From NCBI GenBank assembly GCA_036244855.1, contig BQKZ01000745.1:1-64000 (forward strand): a stretch of DNA of 64,000 nt, read 5' to 3'. A program made the position numbers and the translations under genes. This DNA comes from Temnopleurus reevesii (taxonomy: Eukaryota > Echinodermata > Echinoidea > Temnopleuroida > Temnopleuridae). The notes under the pieces are model-generated. The model ran no database searches. It saw only the letters and a list, made by a program, of their open reading frames with translations, and was not told the DNA's origin. Below, piece by piece: positions 26,601 through 38,600 of this stretch; the first letter of the stretch is position 1; each line of letters opens with the position of its first letter.

Positions 26601-29600
26601 TGCAAAAAGTGATGTGAGTAGGGAACTAAAGAACAAGTATGGCATCACAATCAATCAAAAAGTTAGTACTCAAGCAGGCACCCAAATTTTCCAGGCTTTT
26701 GAAGCCAAATTTCCAAACTTGTTTTGCAATGATCATCTTGACAAAGCATACAATGAATAAGTTACATTGTTAGTAGCAGTGTTAACAATTCAACTAGCAA
26801 TGGGTATTAGAAACAAAGAAATAATTTCATCATCTTTCATCATTTATTTCAGACGATCACAGCATTTACCATATCATCTAGATAAATATTCTTGCTAATC
26901 ACAATACATACATACCACATTGAACCTCCCATTGCATGTCACTTTCAACCACACAAAAAATGAATTTAAAAAATGAATAATTGTTGCAGGTAATTGATTG
27001 CCTAGCATGGTAGTATGGCTGATCTTGTTATATGGGTAAGTTTTGAAATCTTCAGATATCAGCACATGTTTGAATAAAATACATTTCTTCCGCACATCTC
27101 ATTGTACACAAGACTGCATCACTTTTGACTACCACTTCTTACAGATTCAACTGTTTCGTGTGTTGTATTTTTCTCATGTAACATGGTACCACATCATACA
27201 TAATTTTGAGAGCTTCAAGGAGTGTTGCTAGAAAGTTATGATCTTGAAATTGTAGGTTGCAGTTGTTCTGCACGCACCAATCCAAACAATAGTTTCATGC
27301 ATATTGTTGTCAAACATGCAGAGGGCGCACTTATGAGGATGTTTGTTTAAATGTTCTTCTTCTTCTTCTTCTTCTTCCTGTAGTGTGCAGGACCTCATAG
27401 GAGTATTGTCGCACAACATTGGTTGGTTGTATTTCTTGCTAACATGATTTGAACTTAGCTAGAACCCGCTTGATAAAGTATATACAATATTTACAAATCT
27501 TCTCGTGTATCTTAGCGAGTGAGTGTGACTTCTCCAATTCGTGACTTGAAGACGTCTAAGACGTTCAACTGATTAGCAGTTGATTTGTGATCAATTGAAT
27601 TACTAGCAACACCCTATTTGATGACTTTAATTTTGCACCACATTATTTCCCTTTTACATCATACCACATTTCACTGCTTAAAAAAGCAAACAAATGTTGC
27701 CAGCAATTGGCAACCATTAGTTGTAGATACTTACTGTCTGGCGTGGTGGCGTTGCTAGTGTGGTTGCGTGGCGGACTTGAGAAGTCTAGATCGAGATCCA
27801 GTAGGTTGCCGGCTGAATTAGATTGATTACTGTAATCATGAAAAGTACATTGCGAATAATTAGGAGGTGTTGCATAACAATGTAGTAATCTTATACATGA
27901 TTGATACAACTTTTACAACTTAGAAGAATTTTTTCTGCGATGAAAGTGTCAAGAAAATGACATCGCAAATGATTAAGAGGTGCTGGATCACAATGTAGTA
28001 ATCTTATTTTAAACGATTGATAAAAATTTTAGAATTTGGAAGAATTTTTTTTCTATGATGAACATACACTATACAATACACACAATATTACAGAGATACC
28101 AACCATTCTGGTATATGCATTATAGATTTTATGATAATAATAATAGTGGCTACTTGTATAGCACACAGGTCCACCTTTCGGTGCACGTGGCACTTTAATT
28201 GAACAAATTGAACAAATTGAACAAATTAAAATGTGAACCACCCAATAGCTGAGCCACATATTTTCCCAGGGAAGAAAGCATTTGGGTAGTGTTGTGATGC
28301 TTTATCTAATTAGAGTGTGTTTGGTTCAGCTGTTTGATGGTTAACATTTTAATTTCCATCCTCATGCATATTATGTTACCTGTAACATAGAAGAGATACG
28401 ATTGACTTATGATTAAGTGTGTTGCCATATATTTACGATTAATATTTATAGTAAGTTTCATTGCATCTTTTTTGTTACAGGCCCCTAAGATGGTTGGCAT
28501 CTCTGTATGTAGATTCAATGTTTTGTCAAAATTAAGTACATTAATAAATTTATCACAATAATAATCAGAATCGAGGTCTGCAACAACAAAAAATAAACAA
28601 GACGATCAAGAAGGATATCAGAAGATGATACTTTGCTTTCATTATAGAAAAGTTACATCATATCACATCATAATATTACAAAAATATGTAAACTTATGAA
28701 GTACAAAATAATCACTATAAATCATTAATCACTATATTACCAGGCAAAATATTTTAATGTTTCAAAGAACTGAAGCAAATATCTCTTATGTTTCTAATCT
28801 CATATACTGAAACAAAATCTGTGCAGAAACAAGAAAAAAACATCTACATGTAACATGCATTCGTTCATTCTGGTGAAATCTATCACACTGTACATGCTGT
28901 AAGTGCAGATATATACATCTATATGATGTCCTGAATCAAAGTGTAACTTAAATCTATATCAAATGAACAAAAATGAAATTACCATTCTCTGGTCGATTCT
29001 ATAATCCTTTATAATGTGAGCAAGCAAACAATTTCAATGACCAGTTCTCAAACAAGCATTTATGTCATGGTTTCCTTATTTTAATAACTCTTTTGTAACT
29101 TCAAATGTATAAACCCAGGAAGAAATTTTGCTGGTATCGCTTTTAACATGATTGCTATACAAAAGATGCTTTGTTTAGCAACTTTTCCACATAGAACTAT
29201 ACAGTAAAGTGTTAAAAAATATTTCCTCAATGTCTAAAAGTGCTTATCAAATGTGTAAAGTAAAACTATTCCCTGAATTGAACACATTTTTTGTTTTGGT
29301 TCAATAACTTTTGATTTAGTGCTCTAAGAATTATGCCAGATACATGAGCAGTAAGAGGAAAGATTTTCAATGAAACATGATTGTGTTACCATTCATTGCT
29401 AGGTGCATAATTTTTATCAGAAAAAAAAATACCGTAAACACTCAAGCTGTCAATCTAACTCTATGTACATGTACATCTCCTTGTAAATGAATATGTGCAC
29501 ATTAATCAAACTTGACAAGTGCAAACAATATATCAAATATTGCGGCAGAACAAGTTTACTCATAAAGAACCAAGACAAGCCCATGCCAGATATGATGAAT

Positions 29601-32600
29601 TAATTAGAAAAGCTACTCAAAATAATTTAATTCACTGACTTAACATATTAAAACAGACTAAATGAATAAAGGCATTGATGTGATCTTTGCTAAAAATCAA
29701 AAAATTAATACAGGCAAGTGAAACCTACGTTAAAAAATAGATACACAAATTCAAAGGACCAAAAAAAATTGCTTGTTTATGATAATCACACCTGCAAATC
29801 AAAAATAGTACTAAACTGTACAAGAATGCAATAAAAATGTAGTGCATTTTCATGAATCTTGTGAAAACACTAGATAAATGACGTGACAAAACAGACAAGT
29901 TCGTAAAGAAATAAGCGAACCTGAATCGCAACCAGGAGTTACGATAGACTCGAGAGTAATGAGTAGGAGATATGCCCAAGCTAACGATCGCAACGCGGGC
30001 AGAAAATAGAACAGATAAAAAGAAAGATTTTCATGGAAAATTGTGTTATGAGGAGGAGAAAAGAAATACAGGCAAAAGAAAAAGTGCTAAGTAAAGAGGT
30101 TCAGCATTTGAAAACTGGAATAATTGAGCATCAATATTCTGGAGAAATTACAGGTACTATACTTTTATAAATATTTATCGTGACATTGATGGTTATAATT
30201 TCAAAGGACATCAGAGAAATATTCCAATTAGCTGTATTTACGCAAAGCTACAGGAACTCACAAATGGCTTTAATAAACACAACAAATAAGAAAGTCATAG
30301 TATTTTTCTTCAAAGTAACATAACTTTTTGAGCAAGGGATTTCGAGCAGGAAATTTTGCAGAACTGTTTGGCAACTATCCGGTTTGTTTGTATGTAAAAT
30401 ATCAATGTGATTCATTAGTGATGTGAAGAGACATCAAAGTGAAAATATCATTCATAAAAAGACAAAAGTCTTGTCTTATAGTGAAAATGAAGCAGAAAAT
30501 TCCTTAGAATGTTCTGCTGCTTTGAAGAGGGGGACTAAATTTTTTGCTGAGTTTACATTTGGTAGATGATGATGTACGCATTCTTTTTGTTCATCATTCA
30601 CTCAACGAACTGAAACAGATCATGCAAGACATACAGAAAAAATTGATAATAAAAATGACGGTGAAGGGGGGGGGGGTCTACAACTACTAACATTCACAAC
30701 AGGCTGGAAGAGGGGGGGCTAGGGACTGTCAATCATTCCTAAACCACACCTTCTTGGTAACCATGGGTTACTATTCAACCGGTTGTACTTTTTACAATAC
30801 AGGTTGTAGTTTGGAGATCTATGACAAGAGAAAAGATAGACTGAATGAGTTGAAAAATAGAGAACAATTAGAAAGATTTCAGTTGAATAAAGACATGAAC
30901 ACAGGAAATTGAGTTGAAAAGACAACATGGCAACACAGGAAATAAGTGGAAGAAACATTACAAAGATAAACTTGGCAGAATCAAAAGAAAAAAACACGAA
31001 AAACTAGGGCAGATTGACTAGAAAATACATACAAACACTAATAAACAGCTTTTCAGAACTCCTACTTTTTGCTACTGTAAGTTTATTGTAACTGTTTTAA
31101 GAATTCTACTGACGGTATATTTACAAAAAGACTAAAGAAAACTGGGTAATTCCTTTTGAGGTAATGAGTCAAATATTATACATATATATAAAATCTGACA
31201 TAATGTCCTATCAATTTTTGTCTTGCTTTTCTATGGCCTTGGCTGGTCTTGTTCAGATCTAAAAACTGACTTAACAACCATAATTCATATAAGACAAAAA
31301 CTTCACTAGAAATTGTTCATGCTTTGAACTCTTTCATATTACTGTGTAGTAGAGTATACTGTATCATATCAAACATGTCAATCTGAGCCAAATGATACCT
31401 TTTGCATTAAACTCTTTGCCATGAAAAAAAAAACAATCAGAATTGACATGTAACTGCTAAGGGTGAAAAAACGCTGGAAAAGAACAATTCTGCCGTACGG
31501 AAAAACTCTGACAAAAAGTTTGACTTTTATTTTTTGGCAAAAAGTTTTAAGCAATAGAACCCTGTATAAATAATGTACAGGTGGCAACTGTAAACAGGTA
31601 ACCAATATATACAGTTTTTGCACCTAAATTTGTACTAAGAGGGGAAACAGTATAGGTGACCACTATAGACAGGTGTTCACTATTGGCAGGTGGTCACTAT
31701 AGACAGGTGATCACTATAGACAGGGGGTCACTAAAGACAGGTAGTCACTATAGACAGGTGGTCACTATAGACATAATGTCACTATAGACAGGTAGTCACT
31801 ATAGACAGGTGGTCACTACAGACAGGATGTTACTACAGACAGGTGTCAACTATTGGCAGGTGAATGCTAGGACTGTATCATCATTATCATTTCGACAAGA
31901 ATGAAATGATGTCTTTGGGACATCATCCAGAAGGAAACAGTATAGATGACCACAACAGACATGTGGTCACTATAGACATGTCGTCACTATAGACATGTCG
32001 TCACTATAGACATGTGGTCACTATAGACAGGTGGTCTCTATAGACATGTGGTCACTATAGACATGTGGTCACTATAGACAGGTGGTCACTATAGACAGGT
32101 GGTCACTTGTGACAGGTGTCAACTATTGGCAGGTGAATGCTAGGACTGTATCATCATTATCATTTCTACACAAATAAAATGATGTCTTTGAGACATCATC
32201 CCGAGGACAAAGTAGTAGCATCTAGTGAGACCTACCTGCTTCTGTTTAATTGAATCTGTCTTCTAGTTTGTAGATCACCATCTGTGGAAAAAAGAGGTAT
32301 TAGATGAGTATTGGCTTAGAGAGCCAATATTGCGCTTAAAGCATGATATTTAAAAAGAAAATGATATTAAAGGTTTGATGTAATAAACCATCAAAAATAT
32401 TTTCAGATTATTTACTAAATGGGAAAAATAAAATATTATAATTCTGTGTAACTTTGTGTTGTACCCTTCCACAAAGTCTAAAGTCTTTAACATTAGTTTC
32501 ATTTTCAATTGCAATATTAGGACTATACTAAGGATGCATTTTGACATTCATTATTTCTGATTAACTTTTCTTTAGTTAATTTGCTCTGAGCACCTTGATC

Positions 32601-35600
32601 ATCGAATCAGGATGAAAGGTGGTCTCCTGTATAATAGATCCATGCTGTATTACTTACATGTACACAAATGATTTTCAATCTTATTGATATAGATGAATAA
32701 ATGTACATAAAGCAGAAAGATGTAGTTCTATTGCAAAGAATATTTCTTGAAAGAAAGTTATGCAGCACCAACATTACGCTCTATTACAAAGAACGTTTCT
32801 TCAAAGAAAATGTTAAATGAATAAATGGTCGGCAGTGAAAATCTTGAAAGTGCTTTAAAGTATATTCATGAGGTTGAAAAGAAGTCAATTTCACAAGGGA
32901 AATATGATGACAAATTACTGTGCTTTAAGAGTTTTTAACATCTACATGTATGCCTAAATAAATGTTGAAATTTACCGAAGGTTGATTTATTTTCACCTCC
33001 ATTGAGTATGTCGCATATTCTCTCTTTATGTGTATATTTTTTTAATGTTAATACAAGCAAACAACTTAAAAGAAAATTGTCTACTTACTTGATTTTTCTC
33101 TCCTCTTCTGAAAAAGAATTGACAGACAAAACAAGAAAAAGAAATCTGTTAGACAGGAGGACTCACTGTAAAATCAGATTCATCTAACACTTGTAAATGC
33201 CTATTTTTGTCCATGTAAAAAGTGTTTTTTTTTGTTTTTTTTAACAATTAACCAATGTTAAGGGTACATGTAGTCCATACATAATCATATTATCTTATAT
33301 CATATTTGATATATTATATTATATTATATATCTTATAATATCTTATCATATTTGAATTTGAATTGCTGTATTTTTTGCTTGAATGGATTGGCCATTTATG
33401 TGCTGATCGATTTTCAGTGCATACGATTGTTGTCTTGATATTTGTATTGTAATCTAAATTTCTGTTCTTTATCCCGAACTAAACTCATGAGATTATTCTG
33501 TGGATATTTCTCTAACCAAACGTCAACTTTTTGCATGAAACTAGTTGTTACAATTCTTAACCATAATTGCATTAATATTAGGGTTTAACAGGAAGTAATT
33601 CCTGCTTTAGAGCAAATCTCACCTGTTGAGGTGATAACGTAAGACCCCCCAGCGACTTCTTGATTTCATCCACCGTTGCAGTCGTTTTGGGGAGGTTGCC
33701 ATCTCGCGGCTTGATCTCGACACGTATTTTTCTCGTTCGGTCCTCTCCATCAGAATCCGAGTCGGACTTCTCGGAGTCGGAGTAGAAATGGTGCTGGTTG
33801 TTACCCAGTAAAGACGATGAACAGTCAAGGAAAACACTTCAAATCATTTTCAAATCATATTAATCGGCCTCTACCAAATCATAAATTATTACGCCGGATA
33901 AAAGCAGGTAATCAGAGATCTCCCCAACTTCAGGAGTTGCAGAGACTTTTTGTAGACTAAAAAGTTGTTCTAAAAATCTAACATGTTTACATTTTTTGGT
34001 ACTCCTCAGAGACTCGAAGGGGTCAGGTGATGATGCAAGATACAGATATTGTCACACATTATAATTTTGTGATTAAAAAAAAATGTAAAATCAAGCCATC
34101 TGACCTAACTTATTACATACAGGCTCTGTGAAGATATCTATGAAGATTAGAGTACCATGGACGCTTTATTCTCGCAAATTCCAGCTATGTACATGTAGGT
34201 CACATGTTTTATTTCAACCTTTTAGAGCGCTAAACATTGCTTGGAAGCTTTATATTTTCACAGCTTAGTTAACGTACTCCAACCATTTTGGTAGCATATA
34301 GGAGCTGGCAGTTGAAAATTTTTCAAACAAAAAAGTTACACAATGTCTTTCAGTCTGGAAAAATATACTAGTCATTGAATAAACACAAAAAATGATAAAT
34401 CCCCTGATTGGAATTTAAGCTTATCATTTTTAATGAAGGAATATCCAATCATAAAATTTGGCAAACAATACTTGTCAACTCTAATATGATTTGCTTTTAT
34501 GTAACATTATGCGCTTTGAATCTTACGAAAAGGCACTTTATAAATGCAAATTATTATTATTATTTATCGAACGATTTATGCATGAGTTGCCAAATATTGG
34601 ATGGGAAAAGAATGTAACTTTTCAAAATTCACAAAGGAACTCTTTAAATAGGGGGGATTTGGAAGGAAAATAAATGTTTTTTTTTAAACAGCAATATGTG
34701 AGTAATGAATAGCAATAGCCTAGGCTTATCCTTTAAGACAAAGAAATGATCACAAGTCTTTACTCAAGTCATATGCATCTTACAAACAACCACATGAAAT
34801 ATCCTCAGGACATGAATAAGGTTTAAGGCCCCAGTCACATTAAAGCACGGAAGCAACACAATTCGACAGAATCCTTTGTTCAGTTAACAGTAAGCTACCT
34901 GTGAACAAAGAGTCGTGTTGAATTGTGCTGCACACTTCCAAGGCCCTATATGACTGGGGCTTTTCATGGATATCCTTTTACATCCCACCTTGGGCATAGG
35001 AAGGAAAGGATAAATTAAACTTAGCAATGATGCTGCAGGAATGAAGAAGAATTACAAATTGTGTTATGTAACATGTTATCAACAAACAATATTGAATTCA
35101 AGGATTAGATTTAACAAGTAAATAATGCAGAGGGAATGTGGAGGGATTATGAATTATGCTGTGTAACATTGCTGTCGAGAAAATCATTGGAAGCATGCCC
35201 GGTGCAGTTTTAATTCTTATAGTTTTAAGTGAGCATTAGGTTGAATTGAAGTAAGGAATATAGGATCAGGTATAATGTATTTACCACATTATACAAAAGT
35301 TTTATATTTTATCTTGTATTCATATTGTTAGTTTAAATTTTTTTTACATGATTGACTTCAATAAAAAGAATCTTGAATCTTGAAATATTTGTCACTTTTG
35401 GAGTCCTGTTACACCTGATAACTGCTTAAATAATTACTTATTCCAGAGTAAATGATACAGAGGAAGTCAGAATACTGCTGACTGACTAATGAACTTGCTG
35501 TAATGCATTCTTGAATCCATCTTATTGAATAAATTAAAATTTAAGAAAGGATATCTCGGTTATCTTCTGGTTTTATGCTGAATCCCTCTTCATCAACCTG

Positions 35601-38600
35601 TGGTGTGCTCTGGAAAGAGAGAAAATATAAATAACGATTAGTTTTTTTTAAGAATTTTTTTTTAAGTGCATGCCAACAGAAATTATTACAGATTTTGTTT
35701 TTTGCTCTGATCATAAGATGTTTTTTCAAGAAAATGTTAAAACATTCATTTTAATAACAAATCTTACTGCTGATTATTTAGTTTTTGTTTGGCTTATACA
35801 TACATGTACTTGTAGTACATGTACTGAAGAAATAGAGTATGAGATTTGGAGAAAAATATAAGAAAATGGAAACTACATAATGCTTAACTTCACAAACAAA
35901 ATTAGCATTCATATCCTATATTGCTACAAATTAAATGTCAGGGAGAAATCATTATGTAATATTTTTCCGCTAGAAGGTTGACTTTAATCAATCCTTCCTT
36001 AACAAATAGGATTACACAATGATTTACACTAATTGATATTCAGAGAACACTGTAATATTAAAACACATAATAATGTGGCAAAAAATACATAATTATACAA
36101 TACAACCACAATTTGCAACAACAATAAACCATCAATAATACAATTCACAATGCAAATGCATGAAATCATAATCACAATTTATCACTGGTCATACAAGTGC
36201 AAAATATTTAAGTGAGATACAGAATTACTCAAAATGTCACAAATTTCACAAAATACAACATCTCAATGTACATGTAAATATTTCCAATTGATCAATGCGA
36301 TTCCTAGAAAACCAAATGAGGATTAGAAAATGCACAGGCTTCAAATGCAATACACTGTAGGGGCCTGCAACATACAGTGGACCACACCATCTTTGTCAAA
36401 CAAAGCTTTGAGAGTGTAAAACAAAGCTTTGAGAGTGCCAAGCTATTGTTTGAGCACAATATCTTGCCATCCCTCAGCTTTGAGTAGTAAAAGGTGACAT
36501 TCATGAAGCTCCAATAAAAAAAAATTCTGAAAAAAGCCATCATACAATTATAGTCAGGTAGATACCATCACTAAGATTAAATATTGGGAGTATGATCCAT
36601 ATTGAAATAGAAACAATAGTGTGCACATGATGACTTGGTGTGGTATATTACGGATTATTATTTACATGTATTTACAGTCAAACTATTTTCTCGCAAGATA
36701 TATCAAAATAAAAAAGGCCTAAAAAGTTTATTGCTACAATATACTGGAGTCAGAAGGGTATTATCCATCAAATATTTTTACAGTTTCCTGCAGACACAAC
36801 ATGATACTATACAAGTGCACCATCCACACACAGAAACAAAAGAAAATTAAAGAAAATTAAAGAAAATCAAGGGGAAAAAAAGAAGGAAACACGATGCATC
36901 TCTGCTTCATTGTTTTGGCAGCGGATGGGCAATGAACATTCACCCTTTTATGGAGCATTCTTGGTACAATTGGATAAAAAAAGATCCTCTTAGCAATGGT
37001 CCATCTCAGGAAAAAACAAGTACATGTACTCTTCTGTGGCACGATGACCTTTCTTCATTTGCATAGCAAGGTCAAATCTCTTGGATAATAGACCCTTTCC
37101 TGATCCTATCATAAATCTTTACAAGTACAAAAGCTAAGACTTTCATACTAACAAAGTAATAGCCACGTGAGAAAATCCACAAAGAAAAATTGCAGATGTT
37201 CAGCATAATCATTACATTGCAAACTCTATATCGTGTAGGCACCGGTACCAAGCCCTGCAGGTGTAAGTGGCCCCCAAACCTCATGCAGTTTGTCTGAAGG
37301 GGTTTTGCTCCAAAGTTGCAATTGATCGTAAGTTGCAGTTGATCGGAACGCTCCAATCAAAATCATTGTTTTATGCGCGTCTAGTTAAATGCGCATACAG
37401 TACGCGAATGAAAATGCATGTTACAATTTGCAAAGTTGCAGTTGATTTTGAACAACACCCCCTAAGGCACGCATATATACATATATACATACATATAAGT
37501 ACACAATGCTTCATTGAGGCTAAAATCACTTCTTGATCATCAATAGCTATGCGAGATTATGGCGTACATCAATTAAAAGCTCAGAATATTGACTGCATAA
37601 TAGCATAAATATGATCTTGAAATGCGTGATGCTGTGTCTTGAAAGTTAGCACAATTGCTTGAGGGGCCACACAGTGGTAATGGTACGATAAACAAAAATA
37701 TTTACAATAGACAAAATTTTCATTTTTCTAGAATAATCCTTTTGACAAGTTTGATACAAAATCAGAGGTCACATATCAAATCTCACGCGTATGACTCAAA
37801 TCAACGAACCAATCAACCATGCTCTTCCTTTTTTAACGACATCTTTTATAGCCAAATTTTTTTTTTTTTTAAATGTTTTCTTCAACTAGACAACCTTTAC
37901 TTACGACATGGGCAGTCAAATCTCATGCAAATGACTTAAATCAATGAACCAAAAATTCATGCTCTTCATCTTTAACAACTTTATGGCCAAAGTGAAGGGC
38001 TTTGGGACGTTTCCTTCAACTACAAAAACTTAAATCAATAACATAGACGGTCAAATCTCATGCACATGACTTAAATCGACGAATGAAACGTTCATGCTGG
38101 TGCTTTTCAACAACATCTTAAAATAGTCTAGGGTGGTTTGGGACATTTCTTTCAACTAAAAAATCTTTACTCTTGACATAGACAGTCAAATCTCATACAT
38201 GTGACTTTATAATCAACGAACCAAACAATCATGCTTTTCCTTTTTAAATGACATCTTCTTTAGCCGAGGGTGGTTGGGACATTTCCTTCGCGAGAAAAAC
38301 TTAAATCTTAATACAGACAGTCAAATCTCATGCAAATGACATAAATCAACCAACCAAGCGATCATGCTATTCCTTTTTAACAACATCTTATACAGGCAAG
38401 GTTGGTGGTTTTGGAACGTTCCCTTCAACTAGAAAATCTTCACTCGTGACACAGAGAGTAAAATCTTATGCACATGACTAAAATCGAAACAAAACGTTCA
38501 TGCTTATTCCTTTTTAACAACATGGCCAAAGTTGGTGGTACAGACATTTCCTTCAACTAGCAAACCTTAACTTGTAAAACAGACAGTCAAATTTCATGAA

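Larger units (their letters stand above)
19081..27734 (-). other. Large intron
   Basis: 19279-19412 and 20010-20189 MITEs; 21039-22046 1-kb TIR element; 22500-22800 short tandem similarity (TTCACAAAGATGCT repeated three times); 23560-24780 pyrimidine-rich tandem repeats with (CT)n at 23660-23695; 23856-23892 C then A runs; 27221-27613 interrupted MITE. 24840-27200 and other gaps are plain AT-rich intron. Confidence 0.6.

Noticed and set aside
27735..27812. Shorter version of the LLDLD exon using the AG at 27813
   Set aside because: Would break the frame with the upstream exon; the acceptor at 27830 gives an in-frame NRSSNQSNS join.
29925..29984. Possible exon (GC-richer, acceptor GATCGTTAG, donor CAG|GTTCGC)
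   Set aside because: Its phases do not connect to 32236-32281 or 27735-27829, which already join perfectly to each other.
30755..30830. Possible exon reading [20 protein letters not shown]
   Set aside because: Weak donor and incompatible phase; no FCHO similarity.
33002..33187. 61-aa plus-strand frame
   Set aside because: Shadow over the 19-nt microexon and its introns; no support.
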